DNA of 64,000 nucleotides from Alistipes sp. GTDB taxonomy: Bacteria > Bacteroidota > Bacteroidia > Bacteroidales > Rikenellaceae. Shown piece after piece: positions 1-8,701 of the stretch. The notes under the pieces were generated by a model. The model was not told the origin of the DNA. It saw only the letters and a program-made list of their open reading frames with translations, and searched no databases. The stretch covers positions 310,001 through 374,000 of the forward strand of contig JAHHQM010000001.1 of the NCBI GenBank assembly GCA_020026395.1, given 5' to 3'. Every line of letters begins with the position of its first letter. The stretch's first letter is position 1. The position numbers and the translations under genes are program-made.

Positions 1-583
1 TCTCTCCGCGCGAGATGGTCGTCGTTAGAGCCACCACATAACCCGCACCTGCACGGTGGGCTGCCGTGATGCCCGACTTGGCATCCTCGAAAATCATGCA
101 CTCCTCGGGTTTGAGGCCGAGGGCACGGGCGGCGGTGAGGTAGATTTCGGGATCGGGTTTGCAGTGCGTTACCGTATCGCCGCAGGTGATCGATTCGAAG
201 AAGGAGGTGATGCCGCATTTCTCCAGCACGAAATCGACGTTGGCACGGCAGGCCGACGAGCCGACCGAGCAACGGATGTCTCTTCGGCGGAGCTCCTCCA
301 AAAGGGCAACCAACCCTTCGACGGGACGGCAGTCGGGAGCGTAGAGTTCGCGGTAGAGGGCTTCTTTCTCGTCACCCAGAGATTTCATGCCGCGCGAGCG
401 GATGATCTCCTCGGGCATGATCAGACGCATGATGTCGTCGTTGCCCATGCCGAATGCCGAGCTGAGTTTTTTGCGCCAATTGCGGACGCCGTAGCGGTTA
501 CAAAAGATCTCAAAGGCACGGATGTGGGCTTCGGTGTTGTTCACCAGCGTGCCATCCATGTCGAATATTGCTGCTTTTATCAT
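1..583 (-). CDS. HAD-superfamily hydrolase, beta-phosphoglucomutase-like (partial)
   Basis: The reading frame starts at the ATG complementary to 581-583 and runs off the left edge of the window, so about 194 residues are visible and the C-terminus is missing. The N-terminus MIKAAIFDMDGTLV is the HAD motif I, with both aspartates of DxD. Motif II is the serine of VGSSACRAN, motif III the lysine of CKPDPEIY and motif IV the acidic EDAKSGI, so the catalytic set is intact. A helical cap sits between motifs I and II, as in the beta-PGM/sugar-phosphate phosphatase subfamily. Substrate cannot be told; a sugar phosphate is the usual case. A consensus -7 element (TATCTTTG) lies 22 nt upstream. Confidence 0.85.
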   Translation of the reverse strand, partial: MIKAAIFDMDGTLVNNTEAHIRAFEIFCNRYGVRNWRKKLSSAFGMGNDDIMRLIMPEEIIRSRGMKSLGDEKEALYRELYAPDCRPVEGLVALLEELRRRDIRCSVGSSACRANVDFVLEKCGITSFFESITCGDTVTHCKPDPEIYLTAARALGLKPEECMIFEDAKSGITAAHRAGAGYVVALTTTISRGE

Positions 584-604
584 TGTCGGAATTTTTCTCG
601 GGTG

Positions 605-612
605 CAAAGATA
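605..612 (-). promoter_or_regulatory. -7 element of the HAD hydrolase gene
   Basis: Reads TATCTTTG on the minus strand, a perfect TAnnTTTG Bacteroidota -7 box, 22 nt before the ATG. No convincing -33 TTTG is seen at 19-21 nt. Confidence 0.4.
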
Positions 613-613
613 C

Positions 614-3118
614 TTAAAAAGTCAGATTAAGGCTTACATTCACGGCGAAGTTTTGCACCTTTTGTCCCGGTTTCGATTCGCGGTGGGTCAGTCGCCAGAT
701 GCAATCGACACGCACCAGTCGCAGGATGTTTTCGATGCCGACACCCATCTCGACGTAGGGTTTGTCGACGGACGACATGCCGACGGGGAAGAGCAGCGGG
801 GCTTGCGTGGTGGGCAGTGCTCCGTTGTTGCGGCGGGAGAGTTCGCCCCACACGCCCTTGCAAATGAAGATTTCGCGCCATTTGAGGCGTTTCATCAGCG
901 GAATACGTCCCAGGAGCCAGCCGTTGAAGTGGTGCTCGTAGAAGAACGAAACCCACGCATCGGAGGCAAATTCGTAGAAGTTCATGCACGAGAAAGCGTT
1001 GGCATCGTAGAAGTAGGTGCCGTTACCTTCGTGCAGTTTGAGCAATTGGTAGGGTACTCGGCCGAAAATCTTACCGCCCTGAATGGTGATGACCGAATGG
1101 CCGATGGGCGGAATTTTGGGGGTGTAGCGGATGCCGCCTTCCACACGGCAATATTCCGAACCGCCGTGCAGCAGATCCTTCAATCCCGTCGAGACATCGA
1201 ACGAAAGTACCGGATATTTCGTGCCCAGATAGTTCTTGTCGAAATGCATGCGGTAGATCTTCTCGTTGTGTGAAAAACGCATTCCGAAGTGTAGCTCGCT
1301 GTCGGAGATGTAGTTGCGGATGCGCCCGTCGGGAGCGATCATCGGCACATACTTGTTAGAGTAGATGCGGCGGAGTTTTATGCCGAGGTAGTTGCTGAAT
1401 CCGTGCAGCCATTCGTGTTCGTAGGCCGCCTCGAACGAATTGACCATCGACATGCGCTGACGACCGCCACGCGAGAAAATCGAACTCAGGATATTGTTGT
1501 TGGTCAGCGCGTTGCGACCTGCGCCGAGCTGTACGACATCGTGCGAAGCCTCCAGCGTGAGTTTGCGTGTCAGACTGCGTCGGAACATCAGTTCGATCGA
1601 ACCGCCGCCCTTGATGTCTTCGTCTTTCGTGCCGTAGGCCATGTAGGTCATCAGACGGATCTTCTTGCTCACGTTCGACGTGGTACGTGCTCCCAACTGC
1701 ATGCGGAATCCCTCCAATTTGTTGAAGCTGGCCATCTTGTAGTAAGGGCCGATACCGATGTAATCCGTGTTCCAATAACCCGTCAGGATGGTGTTGATGA
1801 TCGTGTAGATGTTGCGGTAGAGGGGAGCCTGCTGGATCGAATCGACCATCGAGTAGATGTTTTTCTCCTTGGTCGAAAGCTCGTAGGGGCGGATCTTGTT
1901 CCAATAGGTCGAATCCTTTTTGCCCGCCTCTTCGTCGGCCATCACCACATCGTTATCCATCGAGAAAACATGCTTGGGAATGGGGCAGTCCAGCTCGATC
2001 TGCGAATAGTTCACGTCGCGCTGGCCGATGACCGTCTCGAGTTTCGAGGAGTCGCCCATCACCAGCGAAAATTCGGCGGCGATGTGGTCGTGTTTCTTGA
2101 ACCAGGTCGAATCGTTGAGCAGCTGGTTCTCGTTCTCGATACGCATGTGCTTGATCCAGTTCACGTTCACGCCCTTGGGCATACGCACCGAGGCCGAACG
2201 CAGGGCGTACGATGCCGAGTCGATGTAAACCTCACCGTCGAGTACGGGTGTGGTCAGTCGTTTGGGGTGAAAACGGATCTTATAGGTCTTGCGTCCCTCG
2301 AAATGGGCACTGTCCACCAGAAAATAGTTGTAGAACATCGTTCCTCCCTCGGCCAGTGGCGAGGCGAAACGCACGTTGAACATCTCGATGAAATTGTTGT
2401 AGAAGTTGATGGGGTTCTGTAGGTTACCCGTGAATTGGGCGATCGAGAAACTGTCCTCGACACCCGACACCTTCGAGGCGAGAATCACCTCGCGCGACAG
2501 GGCGGGTTCCTTGCTGTGGTAGTAGTCGGCCATCGTCTCGGAGATCATCACGGGCAGGTAGGGCTGACCCGTAAGCGAGGAGGTATCCACATAGTTGAAC
2601 ACAAACCCGAAATTCTTCTGCATGCGTTTGCTGCGGAATTTCTGCTTGATGTTGGCCAGATCCAGCTCCATCTTCGTGTAGGTCTTGCACTTGTAGCGGT
2701 CGAATCGGTCGGGATCGTTCAGGGCGCGACGGCGGTGCAGTCCGCGAAGAAGGGCAAGGGCGGGGTTCGGGCCCGGTTTTACGACCACGTTTTCGATGCT
2801 GATCTGCTCTTCGACCATTTCGAAGTTGATCGTATTGAAGACGTAGCGTTTGACTTGTTTCTTCTGGGGAAGGTACCCCATCAGCGTGGCGTGAACCATC
2901 GTCGAGGTGTCGCGCGTCTCGATGTCGTAGACGCCGTTGTCGTCGGTGGTGATGCCGATGGTGGTGTTGGGGAAAAATACGCTCACGAAGGGAATCGGCT
3001 CGCCGGTTTTCGCGTCGGTCACCCGGCCGCGTACACGGGTCGTTTGGGCGGAAGCCTCCCAAATGCAACACATCATCAAAAAGATGACGAATGGACGAAT
3101 CGCAAGCTGAATTTTCAT
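614..3118 (-). CDS. DUF5686 / carboxypeptidase-like regulatory domain outer-membrane protein
   Basis: Product of 834 aa. I take the ATG at 3118 because MKIQLAIRPFVIFLMMCC... AQ is a good signal peptide; the open frame continues further upstream without support. After the signal peptide comes a CarboxypepD_reg-like beta-sandwich (RVRGRVTDAKTGEPIPFVSV, residues about 25-110), typical of the periplasmic N-terminus of TonB-dependent and DUF5686 proteins. The rest, rich in aromatic beta strands and ending in ...NFAVNVSLNLTF, resembles an outer-membrane barrel with a terminal aromatic residue. The family is common in Bacteroidota and has no established biochemical role; a place in the outer membrane is inferred. 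The gene stands alone, divergent from ybaK. Confidence 0.8.
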   Translation of the reverse strand: MKIQLAIRPFVIFLMMCCIWEASAQTTRVRGRVTDAKTGEPIPFVSVFFPNTTIGITTDDNGVYDIETRDTSTMVHATLMGYLPQKKQVKRYVFNTINFEMVEEQISIENVVVKPGPNPALALLRGLHRRRALNDPDRFDRYKCKTYTKMELDLANIKQKFRSKRMQKNFGFVFNYVDTSSLTGQPYLPVMISETMADYYHSKEPALSREVILASKVSGVEDSFSIAQFTGNLQNPINFYNNFIEMFNVRFASPLAEGGTMFYNYFLVDSAHFEGRKTYKIRFHPKRLTTPVLDGEVYIDSASYALRSASVRMPKGVNVNWIKHMRIENENQLLNDSTWFKKHDHIAAEFSLVMGDSSKLETVIGQRDVNYSQIELDCPIPKHVFSMDNDVVMADEEAGKKDSTYWNKIRPYELSTKEKNIYSMVDSIQQAPLYRNIYTIINTILTGYWNTDYIGIGPYYKMASFNKLEGFRMQLGARTTSNVSKKIRLMTYMAYGTKDEDIKGGGSIELMFRRSLTRKLTLEASHDVVQLGAGRNALTNNNILSSIFSRGGRQRMSMVNSFEAAYEHEWLHGFSNYLGIKLRRIYSNKYVPMIAPDGRIRNYISDSELHFGMRFSHNEKIYRMHFDKNYLGTKYPVLSFDVSTGLKDLLHGGSEYCRVEGGIRYTPKIPPIGHSVITIQGGKIFGRVPYQLLKLHEGNGTYFYDANAFSCMNFYEFASDAWVSFFYEHHFNGWLLGRIPLMKRLKWREIFICKGVWGELSRRNNGALPTTQAPLLFPVGMSSVDKPYVEMGVGIENILRLVRVDCIWRLTHRESKPGQKVQNFAVNVSLNLTF

Positions 3119-3174
3119 AAAAATAATAATGACTATAAAAGTAGAATAATTATGCCAAACTGCATAAATTAATA

Positions 3175-3182
3175 TACTTTTG
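3175..3182 (+). promoter_or_regulatory. Candidate -7 element for ybaK
   Basis: TACTTTTG matches TAnnTTTG and lies 36 nt upstream of the ybaK ATG. No good -33 TTG at the expected distance. Confidence 0.35.
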
Positions 3183-3218
3183 TGTGAGATATAAAGAAAT
3201 TTTGAACATAGACTGAGT

Positions 3219-3722
3219 ATGGCTGCCAAGAAAATTGAAAAAACCAATGCGGCTCGTCTTCTGGATCGAGCCAAAATTCCCTACGAACTGATCCCCTATG
3301 AGGTCGATGAAAAACACCTGGCCGCAACGCACGTGGCCGAGCAGTTGGGCGAACCCATCGAACGCGTTTTCAAGACGCTGGTGTTGAGCGGTGAGAAGTC
3401 GGGATATTTCGTGTGTGTCGTGCCGGGTGATCACGAGGTCGATCTGAAGGCGGCGGCACGTATTTCTGGAAACAAGAAGGTGGCGCTGATCCCCATGAAG
3501 GAGCTGCTGCCGACGACGGGTTATATTCGCGGCGGATGCTGTCCGATCGGCATGAAGAAACCCTTCCCGACCTATATTCACGCTTCGGCCTTGAATTTCG
3601 ATTCGATCTACATCAGTGCGGGCATACGCGGAAAACAACTCAAGCTTTCGCCCGAGGATCTGATCCGTTTTGTGGGTGCCGAGGTGGGCGAGATCAGCCT
3701 TCAGGGCGGGGACGGAGAGTAG
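3219..3722 (+). CDS. ybaK: Cys-tRNA(Pro)/Cys-tRNA(Cys) deacylase, YbaK/EbsC family
   Basis: Product of 167 aa, the usual length for free-standing YbaK trans-editing enzymes, which hydrolyse Cys mischarged onto tRNA(Pro). Recognisable family features are the ...ERVFKTLVL strand-helix, the GDHEVDLKAAAR segment and the glycine-rich RGGCCPIGMKKPFP loop followed by YISAGIRGKQL. The catalytic lysine is probably the one in VFKTLVL. The gene is followed 69 nt later by argS, which has its own promoter, so two tRNA-quality functions sit together. Confidence 0.9.
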   Translation: MAAKKIEKTNAARLLDRAKIPYELIPYEVDEKHLAATHVAEQLGEPIERVFKTLVLSGEKSGYFVCVVPGDHEVDLKAAARISGNKKVALIPMKELLPTTGYIRGGCCPIGMKKPFPTYIHASALNFDSIYISAGIRGKQLKLSPEDLIRFVGAEVGEISLQGGDGE

Positions 3723-3736
3723 AATTTCGCCGATCC

Positions 3737-3767
3737 TTGGAATTCTTGGAAAAAAACCGTAATTTTG
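3737..3767 (+). promoter_or_regulatory. Promoter of argS
   Basis: -33 TTG at 3737-3739, 20-nt spacer, -7 TAATTTTG at 3760-3767: a textbook Bacteroidota vegetative promoter. A possible TTG start at 3765 falls inside the -7 box, which supports the ATG at 3792 as the argS start. Confidence 0.7.
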
Positions 3768-3791
3768 TACGCTAAATCATTTTGGAAAAAC

Positions 3792-5573
3792 ATGAATATT
3801 GAAAACTTTATTTCGGAGGCTGTCCGCAAATCGGTGGAGGCACTCTACGGCCCGCTCGACAAGGAGCAGTTACAGATTCAGAAGACCCGCAAGGAGTTTG
3901 AGGGTGACTATACCCTCGTGACGTTCCCTCTCCTGCGACGAAGCCGTAAATCGCCCGAAGCAACGGCAACCGAGATAGGAGAGTATATGACGGCCAATAT
4001 TCCCGAATTCAAGTCGTTCAACGTGGTGAAGGGTTTCCTGAACCTGTCGCTCGACGTGAAGTTCTGGATGGATCGTTTCTCGGAACTGGCAGCCGATCCC
4101 AAGTTCGGTCAGGCCGCTCCGACCAACCGCACCGTCATGATCGAGTATTCATCGCCCAATACCAACAAACCCCTTCACCTGGGTCACGTGCGCAATAACC
4201 TGCTGGGTTATTCGGTGGCACAGATCCTGGCCGCCAACGGTCACAACGTCATCAAGGTGAACCTGGTGAACGACCGTGGTATCCACATCTGCAAGTCGAT
4301 GCTCGCATGGCAGCTCTACGGCAACGGTGAGACGCCCGAATCGACGGGTATGAAGGGTGACCACCTGGTCGGCAGGTACTACGTCGAGTTTGACAAGCAC
4401 TACAAGGAGCAGATCAAAGAGCTGATGGCCGAGGGGCAGTCGGAAGACGAAGCCAAGAAGAACGCCCCCGTGATGTTGCAGGCACAGGAGATGCTGCGCA
4501 AATGGGAGGCCAAAGATCCCGGGGTTTATGCCCTGTGGGAGAAGATGAACGGCTGGGTGTACAAGGGTTTCGATGCTACGTACAAGGCTATGGGCGTTTC
4601 GTTCGATAAGGTATATTATGAGTCGCAGACCTACCTTCTGGGTAAGTCGCTGGTACAGGAAGGCCTCGACAAAGGTATCTTCTACCGCCGTGACGACAAC
4701 TCGGTATGGATCGATCTGACGAAGGACGGTCTGGATGAGAAGTTGCTGTTGCGTGGTGACGGTACGTCGGTCTATATGACGCAGGATCTGGGTACGGCAT
4801 ACCGCCGTTTCGAGGACAACAAACTCGACGATATGATCTACGTGGTGGGTAACGAGCAGAACTACCACTTCCAGGTGCTGAAACTCATCCTCAAGAAACT
4901 CGGTTACGCCGATTGGAGTGACCACATCACCCACCTGTCGTATGGTATGGTTGAGTTGCCCAACGGTAAGATGAAATCGCGTGAGGGTACGGTCGTAGAT
5001 GCCGATGATCTGATCGCCGATATGGTTTCGACGGCACGCGAGATGTCGGACGAGCTGGGTAAACTCGACGGATGCTCCGAGGTGGAGGCCAACGCCGTTT
5101 CGACGATGGTCGGTCTGGGTGCTTTGAAGTACTTCCTTTTGAAGGTCGATCCCAAGAAGAACATGATGTTCGATCCCCGTGAGTCGATCGATTTCAACGG
5201 CAATACGGGTCCCTTCATTCAGTATACCCACGCGCGTATCTCGTCGATCCTGCGTAAGGCTGCCGAGGCGGGCATTTCGCTGGAGGGCAAGGCCGATGCA
5301 GAGCTCCTGAAGGAGGAGGTCGATCTGATCAAGACCATTTCGGATTACCCGCAGGTGGTGGCGCAGGCTGGCGATAACTTCGCGCCTTCGATCATTGCCG
5401 CTTATGCTTACGATCTGGCCAAGCAGTTCAACGGATACTACCACGACCACTCGATCTTGAAGGAGGAGCAGGCCGAGGTACGTAAGTTCCGTGTGCAGCT
5501 CGCTGCCGAGGTGGCTCAGGTGATTGCCAAAGCCATGAAACTTCTGGGTATAGAAGTTCCCGAGCGTATGTAA
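3792..5573 (+). CDS. argS: Arginyl-tRNA synthetase
   Basis: Product of 593 aa, a normal class I ArgRS charging tRNA(Arg) in the cytosol. The start MNIENFISEAV is chosen because upstream in-frame codons overlap the promoter. The N-terminal tRNA-binding domain (residues 1-110) is followed by the HIGH-type signature HLGH in SPNTNKPLHLGHVRNN (about 120-135), the KMSKS-like GKMKSREGT (about 400) and the alpha-helical DALR anticodon-binding domain at the end (...NTGPFIQYTHARI onward). Nothing is unusual. A strong intrinsic terminator follows. Confidence 0.98.
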   Translation: MNIENFISEAVRKSVEALYGPLDKEQLQIQKTRKEFEGDYTLVTFPLLRRSRKSPEATATEIGEYMTANIPEFKSFNVVKGFLNLSLDVKFWMDRFSELAADPKFGQAAPTNRTVMIEYSSPNTNKPLHLGHVRNNLLGYSVAQILAANGHNVIKVNLVNDRGIHICKSMLAWQLYGNGETPESTGMKGDHLVGRYYVEFDKHYKEQIKELMAEGQSEDEAKKNAPVMLQAQEMLRKWEAKDPGVYALWEKMNGWVYKGFDATYKAMGVSFDKVYYESQTYLLGKSLVQEGLDKGIFYRRDDNSVWIDLTKDGLDEKLLLRGDGTSVYMTQDLGTAYRRFEDNKLDDMIYVVGNEQNYHFQVLKLILKKLGYADWSDHITHLSYGMVELPNGKMKSREGTVVDADDLIADMVSTAREMSDELGKLDGCSEVEANAVSTMVGLGALKYFLLKVDPKKNMMFDPRESIDFNGNTGPFIQYTHARISSILRKAAEAGISLEGKADAELLKEEVDLIKTISDYPQVVAQAGDNFAPSIIAAYAYDLAKQFNGYYHDHSILKEEQAEVRKFRVQLAAEVAQVIAKAMKLLGIEVPERM

Positions 5574-5596
5574 TCGTTTCAGTTACAAATATTTTG

Positions 5597-5631
5597 AAGA
5601 AGGATCGATCCTCGGTGGGTCGATCCTTCTT
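5597..5631 (+). terminator. Intrinsic terminator of argS
   Basis: Twelve-bp perfect stem (AAGAAGGATCGA / TCGATCCTTCTT) with an 11-nt loop, ending in TTCTTTGTTTT. Confidence 0.85.
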
Positions 5632-5688
5632 TGTTTTGTGGTATGAATGTTGCGAGGAGAAGGGTAACACCTTAAAATTTTTGTTATC

Positions 5689-6699
5689 GTGAAAACATTT
5701 GTATCTTTTCTGGGCATTTTCCTGTTGGCCGGAGCTTCGGTTGAGGCCGCAACCCGTGACGGGAAAATTGATGTGCCGACCATGAGTCGCGATACGATTC
5801 GGGTGACCGATTACAGCGACGGACAACCGACCGGACACCACTATCAGATCACGCGCAACGGCGATGCCGACTACGCGCTTCATTATCGGATGAATCTGGC
5901 GCAACTGTATCCCGCATTCGAGGATAACAGTCTGACGCTCGACGAATTGCGCATCATGCTGGAGCGTATGGGCAAAGATCCCGATTTCCGTGTGGAGTCG
6001 ATCGTTATTCGGGGTTGCACGTCGCCCGGCGGCCCTTCGGAGTTCAACCGCGAGCTGGCCGCACAACGTGCCGCGCAATTCAAGGAGATGATGACCGAAA
6101 AATACCCCTGTTGTCGGAATTGTCCGGTCGAATTGCGTTCTGAGGCGAGCGAGTGGAAGGATTGCTGCGAGGCGGTTTGTCATTCGCAAATCCCCGATAA
6201 GGACGTGCTCCGCAGTTCGGATTCCGATCAGAAGAAGGAGGCCGCCCTGAAGCAGATGCCCGACGCATGGACTTATATGTGTGCGGAGATCCTGCCCGAT
6301 ATGCGTCGTGTGGATCTGATGATCGATTTTGACGAAAAGGAGAATTGCTCGTGCCCGACGGATAACAACCGAGAGGCGTTTATTGTGGATTATAACATGT
6401 CGCGCGGGGAGACCCGCAAGGGCGCCGCCCTCGAGAACCGTGCCGAGGACAACGCCAAGGCATTGGACAAGATAGACCGCAGCGTCAATGAATATGTCGA
6501 GGATACGACCACGGCGATCGAAGATTCGGAAAAACGTGTGGATGCCGAGCGCGAGAAGGCCATAGAGCGTGACGAGGAGTTCACCTCACGCGAACAGACC
6601 CGCCTTTCGAAGAAGGAGGCTCGCTATGCCCGCCGTCTGCAACGTAAAGCGATGAAGGCCGAGAAGAAGGCACACCGCAACCTGAAAAAAGCAAGATAA
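5689..6699 (+). CDS. Secreted cysteine-rich OmpA-like protein with highly charged C-terminus
   Basis: Product of 336 aa with a GTG start: MKTFVSFLGIFLLAGASVEA is a signal peptide and no ATG start is available nearby. Residues about 85-225 contain an OmpA/MotB-like segment (VIRGCTSPGGPSEFNRELAAQRAAQ) with the same order of motifs as the N-terminal half of the pilus-operon protein at 58199. It has ten cysteines, including CCRNCP, DCCEAVC and CSC, which suggests disulfides or metal binding. From about residue 235 the sequence is a highly charged helix (long runs of E/K/R) ending strongly basic (KAMKAEKKAHRNLKKAR). Function is unknown; a peptidoglycan- or envelope-bound scaffold is a guess. It is flanked by terminators on both sides and so is probably monocistronic. 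Confidence 0.7.
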   Translation: MKTFVSFLGIFLLAGASVEAATRDGKIDVPTMSRDTIRVTDYSDGQPTGHHYQITRNGDADYALHYRMNLAQLYPAFEDNSLTLDELRIMLERMGKDPDFRVESIVIRGCTSPGGPSEFNRELAAQRAAQFKEMMTEKYPCCRNCPVELRSEASEWKDCCEAVCHSQIPDKDVLRSSDSDQKKEAALKQMPDAWTYMCAEILPDMRRVDLMIDFDEKENCSCPTDNNREAFIVDYNMSRGETRKGAALENRAEDNAKALDKIDRSVNEYVEDTTTAIEDSEKRVDAEREKAIERDEEFTSREQTRLSKKEARYARRLQRKAMKAEKKAHRNLKKAR

Positions 6700-6714
6700 A
6701 CGGGAAAAAGGAAT

Positions 6715-6755
6715 AAAAAATCCGACGATCGGTTTTCGGTCGTCGGATTTTTTTT
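6715..6755. terminator. Bidirectional intrinsic terminator
   Basis: TCCGACGA (6721-6728) pairs with TCGTCGGA (6740-6747). It is flanked by A-run and T-run, so it serves both the gene ending at 6699 (+) and the gene ending at 6762 (-). Confidence 0.8.
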
Positions 6756-6761
6756 GTGGGT

Positions 6762-7136
6762 TTAGCGGATCAAGCCGCCTGTGCAGTAGGGGATCATCCA
6801 CACGCACCATACGAAGATGCTGAAGCGGTTGAACACCTGCAATTCGTGTTCGCGACCGCGACGGATCGTGCGGATTGCCCATGCGGCGTGGATGATCATC
6901 AGGATGAGTGCCAGCCAACCCGTAATGAGGTGGAACGTGTCGTGCGAATTGGTCATCTGACCCATGTACATCATGATTCCCGTGCCGATCGTGTCGGCCA
7001 CAACGCCCAGCGAGAAGCATACGACATGCCACGGGCGGAGTCGCTTGACGTACCATTCGCTCCATACACCGACGGAGTAGAATACCAGGGCAATGGTGAT
7101 GATCACCAGCGATGAAAACAACAAAGGATTTTCCAT
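6762..7136 (-). CDS. Small four-helix membrane protein, HsmA/TIGR03987-like
   Basis: Product of 124 aa with four predicted transmembrane segments (LLFSSLVIITIALVFYSVGV; PWHVVCFSLGVVADTIGTGI; FHLITGWLALILMIIHAAWA; FSIFVWCVWMIPYCTGGLI). Conserved-looking polar residues inside the membrane part (WSEWYVKRLRPWH, a DT pair, H of IIHAAWA) recall the family once called TIGR03987, whose function is unknown. The family assignment is from memory and tentative. No operon partner: the next gene upstream is 127 nt away. Confidence 0.65.
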   Translation of the reverse strand: MENPLLFSSLVIITIALVFYSVGVWSEWYVKRLRPWHVVCFSLGVVADTIGTGIMMYMGQMTNSHDTFHLITGWLALILMIIHAAWAIRTIRRGREHELQVFNRFSIFVWCVWMIPYCTGGLIR

Positions 7137-7263
7137 GCGTTGAAAAATTTAAAGTGAGTATCGGGTCTCTCGAACCGCAAGTTTGATGCCTGAAGCCCGC
7201 GACCCCAAGAAAAACAGCCGGCCACCCCAGTGACCGACTGTGTGTTATTCGTGTTGGAAGGGA

Positions 7264-8631
7264 TTAAGCCTCCTCGGCGAAGTATTTGTAGAACAAGGGA
7301 ATGGTATTGACACCCTTGAAGAACTGATCCAGACCGTAGCTTTCGTTGGGCGAGTGGATGGCGTCCTTCTGAAGACCGAAGCCCATCAGGATGGATTTCA
7401 GACCCAAAATCTGCTCGAAACCGCTGACGATGGGAATCGAACCGCCCGAATAGAACGGCAGGGGTTTCTTGCCGAAGCTCTCGACGATGGCTTTCGATGC
7501 GGCCTTGTAGGCGGGCATGTCGGTCGGAGCCACGTAGGGCATACCTCCGTGCAGGGCACGAACCTCGACCTTCACGCTCTTGGGCGCGATGGCGCGGAAG
7601 TGCTTCTCGAACAACTCGGCGATCTTGTGGAAGTCCTGGTTGGGAACCAGACGCATCGAGATCTTGGCCGAAGCCTTCGACGGGATGATCGTCTTCGAAC
7701 CCTCCTCGGTGTAACCGCCCCAGATGCCGTTCACGTCGAGCGACGGACGGACACCCGTACGCTCTACGGTCGTATAGCCTGCCTCACCCGAAACCTCGGC
7801 CACGTTGAGCGAACGCTTGTACTCCTCTTCGTTGTAGGGCATGCGGTTCAGATCGTCACGCTCTTCCTGCGACAGGACGCGTACGTCGTCGTAGAATCCG
7901 GGGATCAGCACGTGACCGTTGTCGTCCACCAGACCCGTGATCAGGCGAGCCAATACGTTTGCGGGGTTGGCAACGGCACCGCCGAAGATACCCGAGTGCA
8001 GATCCTGGCTCGGACCCGTAACTTCAACCTCCATGTAGGTCAGACCGCGCAGACCGCACGTGATCGACGGCGTATCCATCGAAACCATCGAGGTATCCGA
8101 TACGAGGATGATGTCGGCCTTGAGCAGCTCTTTGTGCTGACGGCAGAAGTCGTAGAGGCTCGTCGAACCGATCTCCTCTTCGCCTTCCAACATGAATTTC
8201 ACGTTGCAGGGCAGCGAATCCGTAGCGCACATGGCCTCGAATGCTTTGGCGTGCATCCACAACTGACCTTTATCGTCGTCCGAACCACGACCCCAGATGC
8301 GGCCGTCCTTGATTACGGGTTCGAACGGCTCGGTGTCCCATTCGTTGCGCGGATCAACCGGCATGACGTCGTAGTGGCCATATACCAAAACGGTCTTGGC
8401 CTTCGGATCGATCATCTTCTCGGCAAATACCACGGGGTTTCCGGCCGTGGGCATCACCTCGGCACGATCGGCTCCGGCCTTCTTGAGCATCTTGGCCAGG
8501 TGCTCGGCACAACGTACCATGTCGGGTTTATGTTCGCTCTGGGCGCTGATCGAGGGAATACGCAGAACCTCGAATAATTCTTCGATGAAGCGGTCTTTGT
8601 TCGCTTCGATGTAAGTTTTTACTTTGTCCAT
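7264..8631 (-). CDS. M20-family dipeptidase
   Basis: Product of 455 aa, the normal length for M20 zinc peptidases of the CNDP/PepV-like group, which release amino acids from dipeptides in the cytosol. Zinc-site motifs are present in order: YGHYDVMPVD (His ligand), GRGSDDDKGQ (bridging Asp) and EGEEEIGS (catalytic Glu pair). The insertion between them (residues about 190-310) is the dimerisation domain. No signal peptide. It stands alone between the small membrane protein and glmM. Confidence 0.92.
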   Translation of the reverse strand: MDKVKTYIEANKDRFIEELFEVLRIPSISAQSEHKPDMVRCAEHLAKMLKKAGADRAEVMPTAGNPVVFAEKMIDPKAKTVLVYGHYDVMPVDPRNEWDTEPFEPVIKDGRIWGRGSDDDKGQLWMHAKAFEAMCATDSLPCNVKFMLEGEEEIGSTSLYDFCRQHKELLKADIILVSDTSMVSMDTPSITCGLRGLTYMEVEVTGPSQDLHSGIFGGAVANPANVLARLITGLVDDNGHVLIPGFYDDVRVLSQEERDDLNRMPYNEEEYKRSLNVAEVSGEAGYTTVERTGVRPSLDVNGIWGGYTEEGSKTIIPSKASAKISMRLVPNQDFHKIAELFEKHFRAIAPKSVKVEVRALHGGMPYVAPTDMPAYKAASKAIVESFGKKPLPFYSGGSIPIVSGFEQILGLKSILMGFGLQKDAIHSPNESYGLDQFFKGVNTIPLFYKYFAEEA

Positions 8632-8701
8632 TGGTTTTTAGTGTCTGTAAAACGGGCGAAGACCGTGGTTGGCAGCCTCCGCCTGTTTCTGATGAATAAT
8701 C

